From Elusimicrobiota bacterium (lineage in GTDB: Bacteria; Elusimicrobiota; Elusimicrobia; FEN-1173), in the NCBI GenBank assembly GCA_016721625.1, contig JADKHR010000001.1, positions 2,542,001 to 2,606,000 of the forward strand: DNA of 64,000 bases, in the 5' to 3' direction. The notes under the pieces were generated by a model. That model ran no database searches and was not told the origin of the DNA. It was given only the letters and a program-made list of their open reading frames with translations. Positions 16,177-26,504 of this stretch are shown here, piece after piece; the first letter of the stretch is position 1, and each line of letters opens with the position of its first letter. The translations under genes were made by a program, and so were the position numbers.

Positions 16177-18186
16177 TTGAGCCGGAACGTTCCTTCCTTT
16201 CAAAAGCAGGCGGAGGCGCTTCGACGGGAGATTCGCCGCCATGACCGTTTGTATTATGCGGAGGCCCGGCCCGAGATTTCCGACGCCGAATACGACCGAC
16301 TGCTCCGGAACCTGAAAGACATCGAAGCGGCTCACCCGGAGTGCCGTTCCCCTGATTCTCCCACCCAGCGCGTGGGCGGCGCCGCCGCCGCGGATTTCCG
16401 ACCCGTTCCACATTCCGTTCCGATGTTGTCCTTGGACAACACCTACGATGCCGCGGACCTGTCCGATTGGCGGGACCGCGTGACGAAGGGGCTTCCGCCG
16501 GGGGAAGAGCCCCATTACGTGGTCGAACTCAAAATCGACGGCGTGGGTCTGGCTCTCCTCTACGAAGACGGCCTTTTGGTCCGCGCCGCCACCCGGGGCG
16601 ACGGCGAAATCGGCGAAGACGTGACCGGAAACGCCAAGACCATCCGCGCCATTCCCCTGCGGTTAGATGGACATCCGCCCCGGCGACTGGAGGTTCGAGG
16701 CGAAGTTTATGTCACGAAGGATGATTTTCGGAATTTCAATCGTCGCGCCCAGGAGCAGGGGGCGGAAACGCCCTTCGCCAATCCGCGCAATTTCGCGGCG
16801 GGGAGCCTCCGCCAAAAAGATCCCCGCGTCACGGCGGAGCGCCCGCTCCGCGCTTTCGTTCATTCCTACGGAACGGTGGACGGGGCGCGTTTTGATTCGC
16901 ACGGGGCGTTCCTCCAGGCCTGCCGTTCCTTCGGCCTGCCGGTGGACGGCCATACCGTGCGTTGTCAAACGTTTAAGGAGGCGCTGGCCGCCTGTCTGGG
17001 TTTTCAAAAAGACCGCGCCGTTTTCCCGTTCGAGGCGGACGGCGCGGTGGTGAAAGTGGATGACATCGGTCACCAACGGCGCCTGGGCTTCACCTTTAAG
17101 TCGCCCCGTTGGGCGGTGGCCTATAAGTTCCCCGCCGCCCAGGCGACGACGCGGGTCCATGCGGTGGACCTCTCCGTCGGCCGGACGGGAGCCATCACCC
17201 CGGTGGCTAAACTGGAGCCGGTGGAATGCGGGGGGGTCACCCTGTCCAGCGCGTCGCTTCACAACTTTGACGAGATCCAACGTCTGGGGCTCCGGGTCGG
17301 GGATTGGGTGCTGGTGGAGCGGGCGGGAGAAGTGATCCCCAAGGTGATCCAGGTCATTCTTTCCAAGCGTCCGGCCGAGACCCGGCCGGTGTTCGTGCCG
17401 ACGGAATGCCCCGCCTGCGGCGGGAAGATCGTTCGGGCCAAAGAGGCCGAAGTCATTTATCGATGCGTGAACCCGGCCTGCCCCGCCCAAATAGAAAAAA
17501 GCCTTCTCCATTTCGCGAGTCGGGACGCCATGGACATTCGGGGCTTGGGGGAAGCGGTGGTGGGGGAACTGCTCCAAAAAAAACAGGTGGCCGACCTGGC
17601 GGACCTGTATCGCCTCCGGAAAGACCAACTCCTGACGTTGGAAGGGTTTAAAGAAAAGAAAGCGGAAAACCTGCTCCGGGGCATTCAGGATTCCCGCTCT
17701 CGCCCGCTGTCCCGGTTCCTGCATGGGTTGGGGATTCGCGACGTGGGGGAGAAGGGGGCTCTTTTATTGGCCGAACGTTTCGGCACGTTGGAAAAGCTGA
17801 TGGGCGCCACGGAGGAGGACCTGCGGGGCATCCACGAGGTGGGGCCCGTCATGGCGGAATCGGTGGCGGGGTTTTTCCGCCAGCCCGTGGCGCGGCGGCT
17901 CATGGAGAAGTTTCGGGGGCTGGGGATCGATCCTGTGGAGGCTCCCCGCGCGGCCGGGCCTTTCACCGGGGCGACCGTGGTTTTTACCGGGGGGCTCACC
18001 CGTCTTTCCCGGCCCGAGGCGGAACGCCTCGTGCGGGAGCTGGGCGGGGCCGCCTCGTCTTCCGTGTCCAGCCAAACGTCGTTCGTGGTGGCGGGCGGCG
18101 ACGCGGGGTCCAAATTGCGCCGGGCCCAGAAGTTGGGCGTCCCGGTCATCGACGAAAGCGAGTTCCTCCGCCGGGCGGGTCGGTGA
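16177..18186 (+). CDS. ligA: NAD-dependent DNA ligase LigA
   Basis: Seals nicks in DNA during replication and repair using NAD+. From the TTG at 16177 the protein has 669 residues, the typical length; GGGAG lies 11 bases upstream and the nusB stop is 2 bases away. Domains: Ia ('IRRHDRLYYAEARPEISDAEYDRLL', 'SLDNTY'), adenylation with the nucleophilic lysine in ELKIDGVG near residue 118, OB fold ('VGRTGAITPVAKLEPV'), a zinc finger with four cysteines (CPACGG...YRCVNPACPAQ), helix-hairpin-helix repeats and a C-terminal BRCT domain ('GATVVFTGGLTRLSRPEAERLVRELGG'). The open frame upstream of 16177 is a nusB shadow. Confidence 0.95.
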   Translation: MSRNVPSFQKQAEALRREIRRHDRLYYAEARPEISDAEYDRLLRNLKDIEAAHPECRSPDSPTQRVGGAAAADFRPVPHSVPMLSLDNTYDAADLSDWRDRVTKGLPPGEEPHYVVELKIDGVGLALLYEDGLLVRAATRGDGEIGEDVTGNAKTIRAIPLRLDGHPPRRLEVRGEVYVTKDDFRNFNRRAQEQGAETPFANPRNFAAGSLRQKDPRVTAERPLRAFVHSYGTVDGARFDSHGAFLQACRSFGLPVDGHTVRCQTFKEALAACLGFQKDRAVFPFEADGAVVKVDDIGHQRRLGFTFKSPRWAVAYKFPAAQATTRVHAVDLSVGRTGAITPVAKLEPVECGGVTLSSASLHNFDEIQRLGLRVGDWVLVERAGEVIPKVIQVILSKRPAETRPVFVPTECPACGGKIVRAKEAEVIYRCVNPACPAQIEKSLLHFASRDAMDIRGLGEAVVGELLQKKQVADLADLYRLRKDQLLTLEGFKEKKAENLLRGIQDSRSRPLSRFLHGLGIRDVGEKGALLLAERFGTLEKLMGATEEDLRGIHEVGPVMAESVAGFFRQPVARRLMEKFRGLGIDPVEAPRAAGPFTGATVVFTGGLTRLSRPEAERLVRELGGAASSSVSSQTSFVVAGGDAGSKLRRAQKLGVPVIDESEFLRRAGR

Positions 18187-18214
18187 CAATTTGTTAGAAT
18201 CAACTGGAAAGGCC

Positions 18215-18682
18215 ATGGACCAAGCGCTTCGCCTCCTTAAGTTCAGGGCGCGGAGCGAACAGGAAATGGCCGAACGCCTCCAAAAAAAAGGCTTTTCGGC
18301 GGAATGGGCGCAACAGACGGTGGCGCGTTTGCGGGAGTTGAACCTTCTAAACGACGCGGCGCTGGCCCGGGACATGACGGAATCCCGTCGACGGGGGGGC
18401 CGCGGGGACCATCGAATCCGGCAGGAACTCCGGAAACGGGGTCTTCCCAAGGCGGTGGCGGATCAGGCCTTGGGCGGCGTTGCGGCGGAAAGCGGCGCCG
18501 AACGGGCGTGGGGCGCTTTGCAAAAGCGCGCGGCGCGTCTGAAGGGGCTGGATCGGGACGCGGCGTACCGCCGGTTGCACGGCCATTTGGTGCGGCAAGG
18601 GTTTGGCGTCGACGATGTTCGCGGCGCACTTAAACGATTCTTCTCGGGCGAGCCCGAAGGATGGGGGACTAACGAACCATGA
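18215..18682 (+). CDS. recX: Regulatory protein RecX
   Basis: Small helical modulator that inhibits RecA filament growth. The 155-residue protein has three RecX helix-bundle repeats, visible as 'ALRLLKFRARSEQEMAERLQKKGFS', 'DMTESRRRGGRGDHRIRQELRKRGL' and 'AYRRLHGHLVRQGFGVDDVRGAL'. ATG 18215 is favoured over the TTG at 18191 because GGAAAGG precedes it. Unusually, recA is not next to it; it sits between ligA and purH, and its stop overlaps the purH start as ATGA. Confidence 0.88.
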   Translation: MDQALRLLKFRARSEQEMAERLQKKGFSAEWAQQTVARLRELNLLNDAALARDMTESRRRGGRGDHRIRQELRKRGLPKAVADQALGGVAAESGAERAWGALQKRAARLKGLDRDAAYRRLHGHLVRQGFGVDDVRGALKRFFSGEPEGWGTNEP

Positions 18683-20244
18683 AAAAAATCTGTGAAATCC
18701 GACGCGCTTTGATTTCCGTTTCGAGCAAAGACCATATCGTGGACTTCGCCCACGGTCTCTCTGAATTGGGTGTTGAAATTCTTTCCACCGGCGGGACGTC
18801 CAAAACTCTCCGCCAGGCGGAGATCCGGGTCCGGGACGTTTCCGATTTAACGGGTTTCCCCGAAATTCTCGACGGCCGAGTCAAAACCCTGCACCCCAAG
18901 GTGTTCGGGGGACTCCTTTCCCTTCGCGGCAAAGAGAGTCACACGAAAGACATGGAAAAGTACGACATTCCGCCCATCGATCTCGTGGTGGTGAACCTCT
19001 ATCCCTTCGAATCCATTTGCGGGGACGCGAGCCTTCCAGAGTCGGAATTGCTGGAATACATCGACATCGGGGGGTCCGCGCTCCTCCGGGCGGCCTCCAA
19101 GAATTATCACGGTGTGGCCCCGCTTGTGGACCCGGAAGATTATGCCTCGGTTTTGGAGGAGCTGAAAGAACGCGGAAAGCTGTCCGTGGACACGCGCCGA
19201 CGGCTCGCCGCCAAGGCCTTCGGCCACACGGCCCACTACGACGCCGTGATCGCCTCGGTCTTTCGTCAAAAAGCCAAAACCCAGGAATTTCCCGTGGAGT
19301 TCGCCCCCGGCCTTCGGAAAAAAGCCGACCTCCGCTACGGGGAAAACCCCCACCAAAAAGCCGCCCTCTATCAGGAGTCCGGCACCCGGGCCTGGGGCGT
19401 GGTCGGCGCCAAGGTTCTGCAGGGCAAACAGGTGTCGTTCAATAATTACATGGACTGCGATGCGGCGTGGCGGCTGGTGTCGTCTTTCTCCAGCCCCGCC
19501 GCGGTCATCATCAAACACAACAATCCCTGCGGGGTGGCCGAAGGCGAGAGTTTGGGGGATGCTTTCCGCCAGGCCTACGCGGCCGATTCGGTTTCGGCCT
19601 TCGGCGGGGTCGTGGGGTTTAACCGCGCGGTGGACGGCGAGGCGGCCCAGGAAATGTCCAAACTCTTTTTAGAGTGCGTGATCGCCCCGGGTTTTCATCC
19701 GGAAGCCCGGGACATTTTGGGCAAGAAAACGAACCTTCGATTGTTGGAACAGCCCACTCTATTAGCCGACCCCTACGAGTGGGACATCCGCCGAATCTCC
19801 GGCGGGTTCCTTGTTCAAGAACAGGACGCCCCTCGCCCGGTGGACATGAAAGTCGTCTCGCGGCGGGCGCCGTCGCCCGAAGAGTTGATGTCGTTGGCCT
19901 TCGCCTGGCAGGTGGGCAAACACGTGAAGTCGAACGCCATTGTCCTGGCCCGGGGACGCGTGACGGTCGGAATCGGCGCCGGCCAAATGTCCCGAATCGA
20001 CTCCCTTAAAGTCGCCCACATGAAGCTTCGCGTTCCCGGCCTGGAGGTGAAACGGCCCTTGCCTCTGGTGATGGCTTCGGACGGATTCTTCCCCTTTCGG
20101 GACACGGTGGATGAAGCGGCCAAAATCGGCGTCTCGGCGATCATCCAACCCGGCGGCAGTGTCCGGGACGAGGAAAGCGTGACCGCGGCCAACGAACACG
20201 GCCTGGCCATGGTCATTACTTCGGTCCGGCATTTCCGTCATTGA
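18679..20244 (+). CDS. purH: Bifunctional AICAR formyltransferase/IMP cyclohydrolase
   Basis: Last two steps of de novo IMP synthesis. In 521 residues, the N-terminal cyclohydrolase (1 to about 195) contains 'RALISVSSKDHIVDFAHGL', 'LSTGGTSKTLRQA', 'LTGFPEILDGRVKTLHPKVFGGLL' and 'VVVNLYPFE'; the C-terminal transformylase contains 'LRYGENPHQKAALY', 'VIIKHNNPCGVAEG', 'AFGGVVGFNRAVD', 'VKSNAIVLARG', 'GAGQMSRIDS' and 'ASDGFFPFRDTVDEAA', all typical, including the Lys-His pair of the active site. It overlaps recX and is followed 4 bases later by alaS. Confidence 0.97.
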   Translation: MKKICEIRRALISVSSKDHIVDFAHGLSELGVEILSTGGTSKTLRQAEIRVRDVSDLTGFPEILDGRVKTLHPKVFGGLLSLRGKESHTKDMEKYDIPPIDLVVVNLYPFESICGDASLPESELLEYIDIGGSALLRAASKNYHGVAPLVDPEDYASVLEELKERGKLSVDTRRRLAAKAFGHTAHYDAVIASVFRQKAKTQEFPVEFAPGLRKKADLRYGENPHQKAALYQESGTRAWGVVGAKVLQGKQVSFNNYMDCDAAWRLVSSFSSPAAVIIKHNNPCGVAEGESLGDAFRQAYAADSVSAFGGVVGFNRAVDGEAAQEMSKLFLECVIAPGFHPEARDILGKKTNLRLLEQPTLLADPYEWDIRRISGGFLVQEQDAPRPVDMKVVSRRAPSPEELMSLAFAWQVGKHVKSNAIVLARGRVTVGIGAGQMSRIDSLKVAHMKLRVPGLEVKRPLPLVMASDGFFPFRDTVDEAAKIGVSAIIQPGGSVRDEESVTAANEHGLAMVITSVRHFRH

Positions 20245-20248
20245 GCCC

Positions 20249-22891
20249 ATGTTGACCGGAAATCAGGTTCGCGCGAAGTTCCTGTCTTACTTCGAAACCG
20301 GCGAGCGGCGGCACTCCCGCGTGCCCTCGGACAGCCTGATCCCGGCTTCCGACCCCACTCTGCTTTTCACCAGCGCGGGGATGGTGCAATTCAAACCCTA
20401 TTTCCTCGGGCAAAAAGTTCTGCCGGGCGGCCGCGCCTGTTCCTCCCAAAAGTGCCTTCGGACCACCGACATCGAACGGGTGGGATTTACGGCGCGGCAC
20501 CTCACCTTCTTTGAAATGCTGGGCAACTTTTCTTTCGGCGATTACTTTAAGAAGGAAGCGATCGCCTGGGGATGGGAATTCCTGACCAAAGAGATGGGGA
20601 TCAACCAAAACCGCCTGATCTCGACGATCTTCAAAGAAGACGACGAGGCCTTTGCGCTCTGGAAACCCCTCCAGCCCGAATCCCGGATCGTGCGCATGGG
20701 GGCGGACACGAACTTTTGGAACATGGGCCCCACGGGCCCCTGCGGCCCCTGCTCGGAAATTCTTTTCGACAAGGGAGCGGACGCCTGCACCTGCGGGGCC
20801 GGCGCCTCCTGCCGGCCGGAGAACGATTGCGACCGTTGGATGGAAGTGTGGAACCTGGTGTTCACCCAATTCGATCGGCAAGAGGACGGGTCGCTCAAAC
20901 CCCTTCCGAAAAAGAACATCGACACGGGCATGGGGCTCGAACGCTTAACGGCCGTGGTCCAGGGGAAACGCACCAATTTCGAAACGGATCTTTTCACTCC
21001 CTATATCGAAAAAACAGAGGAACTGTTGGGGAAGTCTTCCAAGGGGTTGACGGGGAAGGACCTGGCCCCTTTCCGCCTGATCCCGGACCACGCCCGGGCC
21101 TCGGTCTTCATGATGGCCGACGGAATTATTCCCTCCAACGAGGGGCGCGGCTACGTCCTGCGGCGGCTCATCCGGCGGGCGGTCCGTCACGGGCGGCTGT
21201 TGGGCCGCACCGATCCTTTCCTCCACGCCATCGCCGACGTGGTCGTGAGGGAAATGTCGGGCGCCTATCCCGAACTGGCCGCGAAACGGCCAAGCCTCCT
21301 TTCGATCCTCCGCCAGGAGGAAGAGCGATTTTTCGAAACACTGGAAAGCGGCACGGTGCGCCTGGAGGAGATGGTTCGTGCGGCCAAATCCAACAAGGCC
21401 AAAACCTTGCCGGGGGTCGACGTCTTTCGGCTCTACGACACCTACGGGTTCCCTCCGGACATGACGCGCGACATGCTGGCTGAGCGGGGAGTCTCTTTTG
21501 ACGAAAAAGAATTTGAGGACGCCCAACGCCAGGCCCAGGAAACCGCCCGGGGCGCCTGGAAAGGGTCCGGCCAGGAAGACGCGGGTTTTTATTCGTCTTT
21601 GGCCAGGGACCTGGGGCCGGTGACTTTTTGCGGCTACGAAACCCATGCGGTTGAAAAGACGTCCGTGCTGGCGGTTCTGAAGGACGGGAAATCCGTGGGG
21701 AATCTCTACGCCGGCGAGGAGGGGGAGGTTGTTTTAAAAGAAACGCCGTTCTATCCGGAAGGGGGCGGTCCCGTGGGCGACACGGGGACCATCGGCCACG
21801 CTCAAGGAATGGCGGACGTCCTGGACACCCAACGGCCCGTGGAGAATTTCATCGTGCATCGGGTGCGGGTTCGGGAAGGGCGGTTTTCGAAAGGCCTGGA
21901 GGTCGGGGCCGCTGTGGATCTTTCCCGGCGCGCCGCCATTCAACGGCATCACACCGCGACCCATCTTTTGCATGCCGCGCTTCATCGGGTGCTGGGGACC
22001 CATGTCACCCAGGCGGGATCCATCGTGACCCCGGAGAAGCTTCGCTTCGATTACACGCATACCGGCACGCCGACGGCGGAAGAATTGCGCCGGATCGAGG
22101 CGGACGCCAACCGGAACGGGTTGGCGGATATCGCCCGTCCGGAGAAAACGCCGGAAATGTCGTTGGTCGAAGCCCAGAAGGTCGGGGCCAAGGCTTTTTT
22201 CGGCGAAAAATACGGCGACAAGGTGCGCGTCGTGAAATTCGGCGAGGCCACCACGGAAGTCTGCGGCGGCCTTCACGTTCTGCGCACGGGCGAGGTGGGG
22301 CTGATCAAGATCACCGCCGAATCCTCCATCGGCGCCGGGGTGCGGAGGATCGAAGCGGTGGCGGGATTCCCCGCGCTGGAGTATCTGCGCGGGCTGGAAG
22401 AAACCGTGGCCAAGATTTCCGAAAAGATGAAGGCTTCTCCTTCCGAGATCGAAGAACGGATCGATCGCTTTCTCCTGCGGCAACGCCAGCTGGAAAAGGA
22501 AGTGGAGGACCTCCGGGTGAAAGTGGCCCAGGGCGGGGGAGCCGCGGCGGGACCGGCGGTCCAAGAGGTCGGCGGCGCCCGTTGGATCGTCCAGAGCGCG
22601 GCCGGGTTGGACGAAAAATCCCTCCGTTCTTTCTCGGACAAGTTGAAAGAAAAAGCGGCGGACGCCGGGATCTTGGTGGCCACCGGGAGCGAGGAAAAAA
22701 TCTCCTTTGTCGTCTCCCTTCCGCCCACCTTGAACCAGGCCGGGTGGAACGCCGGAAAAATCGCCCAGGCCATCGCCGCCCGCATCGGCGGCCGCGGCGG
22801 GGGAAGGCCCGATTTTGCCCAAGGGGGAGGCAAAGCCTCGGTCCCGTTGGATAAACTCTTCGAGGATCTGCCCACTCTCTTGAAGAAATAG
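20249..22891 (+). CDS. alaS: Alanyl-tRNA synthetase
   Basis: Charges tRNA-Ala and edits mischarged Ser/Gly. 880 residues, full length. Seen are the catalytic core ('RKFL..FF'-like opening, 'PTLLFTSAGMVQFKPYFLG', 'CLRTTDIERVG', 'FFEMLGNFSFGDYFK', 'NFWNMGPTGPCGPCSEI'), 'IDTGMGLERLTAVVQG', 'ARASVFMMADGIIPSNEGRGYVLRRLIRRA', then the editing domain ('ETPFYPEGGGPVGDTG', 'HHTATHLLHAALH' with the HxxxH metal pair, and CGGLH) and a C-terminal DHHA1 domain ending with the glycine-rich 'GGRGGGRPDFAQGGG'. The editing motif, usually CGGTH, reads CGGLH; the metal-binding Cys and His are kept. It ends the long housekeeping run. Confidence 0.97.
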   Translation: MLTGNQVRAKFLSYFETGERRHSRVPSDSLIPASDPTLLFTSAGMVQFKPYFLGQKVLPGGRACSSQKCLRTTDIERVGFTARHLTFFEMLGNFSFGDYFKKEAIAWGWEFLTKEMGINQNRLISTIFKEDDEAFALWKPLQPESRIVRMGADTNFWNMGPTGPCGPCSEILFDKGADACTCGAGASCRPENDCDRWMEVWNLVFTQFDRQEDGSLKPLPKKNIDTGMGLERLTAVVQGKRTNFETDLFTPYIEKTEELLGKSSKGLTGKDLAPFRLIPDHARASVFMMADGIIPSNEGRGYVLRRLIRRAVRHGRLLGRTDPFLHAIADVVVREMSGAYPELAAKRPSLLSILRQEEERFFETLESGTVRLEEMVRAAKSNKAKTLPGVDVFRLYDTYGFPPDMTRDMLAERGVSFDEKEFEDAQRQAQETARGAWKGSGQEDAGFYSSLARDLGPVTFCGYETHAVEKTSVLAVLKDGKSVGNLYAGEEGEVVLKETPFYPEGGGPVGDTGTIGHAQGMADVLDTQRPVENFIVHRVRVREGRFSKGLEVGAAVDLSRRAAIQRHHTATHLLHAALHRVLGTHVTQAGSIVTPEKLRFDYTHTGTPTAEELRRIEADANRNGLADIARPEKTPEMSLVEAQKVGAKAFFGEKYGDKVRVVKFGEATTEVCGGLHVLRTGEVGLIKITAESSIGAGVRRIEAVAGFPALEYLRGLEETVAKISEKMKASPSEIEERIDRFLLRQRQLEKEVEDLRVKVAQGGGAAAGPAVQEVGGARWIVQSAAGLDEKSLRSFSDKLKEKAADAGILVATGSEEKISFVVSLPPTLNQAGWNAGKIAQAIAARIGGRGGGRPDFAQGGGKASVPLDKLFEDLPTLLKK

Positions 22892-22911
22892 TAAAATTCC
22901 GGCTTTCCCAG

Positions 22912-23349
<438 letters not shown>

Positions 23350-23452
23350 ATTTTTTTTTAAGAAATAGCGGGACTTGAAGGCGACCCGAGCGCCGCCGGG
23401 CGGCGGGCCCAGGGCTAAAACTCAATCCTCTAACCGTCCAGGACGAAATCCC

Positions 23453-23481
23453 TTGATAAATCGTCGAATCTCCCATACACT
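23453..23481 (+). promoter_or_regulatory. Promoter for the 23489 gene
   Basis: TTGATA (23453-23458), 17 bases, TACACT (23476-23481), then only 7 bases to the ATG at 23489. The transcript would begin at or next to the start codon, i.e. a leaderless mRNA; the GAGG in between could not serve as a normal Shine-Dalgarno site. Confidence 0.6.
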
Positions 23482-23488
23482 GAGGTCC

Positions 23489-25542
23489 ATGAAAGAACTT
23501 CTTCCCCGCCTCGTTTCCCGTCGAGGCGGAATTTTTTTCGCCGCCTTTTTTACGACCAGCGTGGTGTTGGGTTACGCCCTGTGGAAGACCCATGGGGCTC
23601 CTCTTGTTTCTTGGGCCCCGGCGGCGCCCGCATTTTCCCTTCGGCTGGAATCCGACAAAGAAACTTATTTCCACGATGACCTGGTGGAAATGCGCCTCCG
23701 TCCCGGATCGGAGGAGGTGTTGCAGACCCTTCGATCATCGACCTCGCCCTTGACGGCCTGGGTGGAACGGGACGGCGTTCCCGTGATGACCGTGGGAGAG
23801 ACGGAAAAAGTTCCGCTTCTTTTTGAAAAAACCCGGGGGCTTTGGCGGGCCCGCTGGCCTATCCCCTGGAATGCGCGGGAGGGAGACTATGCCCTTCGCC
23901 TCGCCACGGCGTCCCTGCCGACGGGTTTGGCGGCCATCCAGGAGGGAACTTTTCAGGTGGCGGCGCGGCCTTTTGAAGCGGTACCCGCGGGGTACGGCGT
24001 TCTCACACTGGAAGGGTTGGGAGCCCTCCAAAGGTTTGTGGGCCCGGAGGGGGGAGAACCTCACACGGCGGCCATGGCGGAGTGGGCGGACTTCATTGGG
24101 GCGGACGCGGTCCTGGTCCAGGGCGCTGAATCCAGCGGTTACTCCGCCAAACTGCCCGCTTCCTTCCCATGGCAGATGAGGTCCACGGGACCCGTGGCCG
24201 CGCTGGCTCGGGCCTGCCACGACCGCGGTTTGAAGTTCGGGGTCTATGTCCTCTGCTACATGGTGGGCGGACCGCCCGCTTTTTCGCCGGACTATCGGTA
24301 TGGATGGCACTACCAAGGCGGCGGGCCTGTTCATGGGTTGAATCTCCCTGTGAGGCGGGGCGTTTCCATTCAGGAGGAAAAAAGGCCGGGCGATATCGTC
24401 AAGGTGTTGGACCGATGGGCCTCCGTGGGCGGAGTTGATTTCTTGGGCTTGGATTATATCCGGCCCGTTTTCGGAAGCTACGAACTGGTGGATGATTTTG
24501 TAAACGACATGCCCGGCGTTCAGAAACCGGAGGGTTACGACGGGTGGTCCCAGGAGAAAAAAATGTCCTGGATCGCGCGCGGACGCTACATCGCCCCCAC
24601 CGCCGCCCTCCGCAAAGAAACAAAATTCCGCACCACCGATCAGTGGTTTTGGTATCGGGCCCACCGCACGGCGGGCGTTGTCCGAAAAATCGTGGAGGGG
24701 TTCGGAGGGAAAAAACCGCTCTGGGCCTTCACCCTCTCCTGGCAGAAGGGATGGGAACACGGCCAGGATCCCGCCATGATGCGGGACGCCGGCATCGACA
24801 TGAACGCCATCATGCTCTATGAGGCGGACGCCCAACAGTACCGGGGTTTGGTGAGCCAGTGGAACGCCTACACGCGGGATGCGAACTTCAATCTCGTGGT
24901 CGGGAACACGTTTGATTGGCGTCTCCACCAAAAACCCTCAACCCCTCGGGTCCGGAGGAAATGGTTCGGCGAATGATGTTGGCTGTGGAGAAGTTTCAAA
25001 ACGGCCGGCCTGTTCGGGGCATTTTTGTTCACGACCTCCAGCGGGCCCTGCGGGGGAACTTGGGCCCCTATTCGCCCAAGGAGTGGCTCCTGGCCGCGGG
25101 AGGCGCTTTGACACGGGTGCGGGAAATTCACCAGCGGACTCCCTATCGTTTCACCCTCACGGTGCCCGACGAAAGCGCGCCCGGCGCCGCTCGGTTGGGG
25201 ACCGTCGCTTGGGTTCCAGGGACCTCGGAGGGTCCCGTCACCGTTCAACTCTTTTCTTCGCCGGATGTGGAACTCTCGACCCGGACCGTGGAGTTGACCC
25301 CGACGGTTTCTTCCGCCACCTTCGTCCTGCGCTGGATGCCCAACGAGCGGTCGCCTCTCCGGGGGAATCGCGCTTTTGTCGCCGCCCGATCCGCGCGAGC
25401 CGACCGCCCTCGGGAACGATGCCAGATCCGCATGGCCTACATCCAAGGCATCCCGAAGGAGGCGCCTCCTTCCGACCCTCTGGTCCTCCATGGCGCCGCC
25501 GAACCTTCTCTTCCCCAAAAGGAAAAAGACAAAACCCCATGA
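23489..25542 (+). CDS. Membrane-anchored TIM-barrel (glycosidase-like) protein, frameshifted
   Basis: Starts MKELLPRLVSRRGGIFFAAFF with a membrane helix (about 13-30), then a beta-sandwich domain ('FSLRLESDKETYFHDDLVEMRL', like the bacterial Ig/macroglobulin type) and a barrel-like domain with 'DFIGADAVLVQG', 'CHDRGLKFGVYVLCYMVGG', 'GGVDFLGLDYIRPVFG' and 'LWAFTLSWQKGWEHG', which resembles putative glycoside-hydrolase barrels; no family is named with certainty. At 24930-24934 a run of five As seems one base short: adding an A joins the first frame to the second ('LNPSGPEEMVRRMMLAVEKFQNG' onward), giving about 684 residues ending in a further beta domain. The combined stop overlaps sppA (ATGA). 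Confidence 0.75.
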
Positions 25543-26504
25543 GCGCTCTCTCCTCTTTTCGCGTCCGCGGTTGGATCCTCTTCAGCGCTTACATGTCCCT
25601 CATCGCCCTGACCCTGTGGCGCGCGGGCGGCCCGGGATCCTCCGCTCCGGCGCCGGGATCGGGCTCGAAAAGGAACGCTCTGGTCGAACCCTTTGGAGAG
25701 GAGGGGGCCATCGCCGTTTTGGAAATTCAGGGACCCATCGCGCTCTCCATGGGAGGGTTCGGTCGGGACGGCGGAGCCGACGGGATTCTTCACCGTCTGC
25801 GCGAACTCCGGGAAGACCGGAACGTGAAAGCGGTGATCCTTCGCATCAACTCCCCCGGGGGGACGGTGGCCTCCGTCCAAGAAATTTATGACGCGGTCCG
25901 AGCCCTTCAAAAAAGCGGAAAGAAAATTGTCGCTTCTTTTGAAGACGTCGCCGCTTCCGGCGGCTATTACATCGCGGCCCCCTGCGACCGCATCGTGGCG
26001 AACCCGGGCTCTCTGGTGGGTTCCATCGGCGTTATCTTTCACCTGAACAATATCGAGGAGCTGGCCAAGAAGGTTGGCGTCAAGTCCGAGGTCATTAAAT
26101 CCGGGAAGATGAAAGACCTCGGTTCCGCCACCCGGCCCCTCACCGCGGAGGAGCGGAAAGTTTTTGAAGGACTTGTCCAAAGCGCCTACGGGCAGTTCCT
26201 GACGGCGGTTTCCCAAGGAAGAAAAATGCCGGAGGAGAAGCTCCGCCCACTGGCCGACGGCCGCGTCTTCACGGGGGAGCAGGCCCTGGCGGCGGGGTTG
26301 GTGGACGTCCTGGGCGGGTTCGACCAGGCGGTGGAGGAAGCCCGTAAAGCCGCCGGCATTCGAAACGCGAAACCCCGACTCATTCTAACGGAACGGCCCT
26401 GGGGAAAACTTTTGCAACTCCTCCAAAACCATTCATCCGGCCCCTGGGACCGATGGGTTCGCTGGGCCGAGCCCCGGGCGTCTCTTGAATATGTTTGGGA
26501 ATAA
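25539..26504 (+). CDS. sppA: Signal peptide peptidase SppA (short type)
   Basis: Membrane serine protease that degrades cleaved signal peptides. The 321-residue protein has one N-terminal membrane helix (about 12-29) and a single S49 protease domain. The serine nucleophile lies in 'VAASGGYYIAAPCDRIVANPGSLVGSIGVI' (about residue 141) and the general-base lysine in 'EVIKSGKMKDLGSATRPLT' (about 190); 'VKAVILRINSPGGTVASVQEIYDA' is also typical. The ATG overlaps the preceding gene's stop; the longer upstream open frame is a shadow. The 3' end overlaps the next gene by 14 bases. Confidence 0.94.
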   Translation: MSALSSFRVRGWILFSAYMSLIALTLWRAGGPGSSAPAPGSGSKRNALVEPFGEEGAIAVLEIQGPIALSMGGFGRDGGADGILHRLRELREDRNVKAVILRINSPGGTVASVQEIYDAVRALQKSGKKIVASFEDVAASGGYYIAAPCDRIVANPGSLVGSIGVIFHLNNIEELAKKVGVKSEVIKSGKMKDLGSATRPLTAEERKVFEGLVQSAYGQFLTAVSQGRKMPEEKLRPLADGRVFTGEQALAAGLVDVLGGFDQAVEEARKAAGIRNAKPRLILTERPWGKLLQLLQNHSSGPWDRWVRWAEPRASLEYVWE

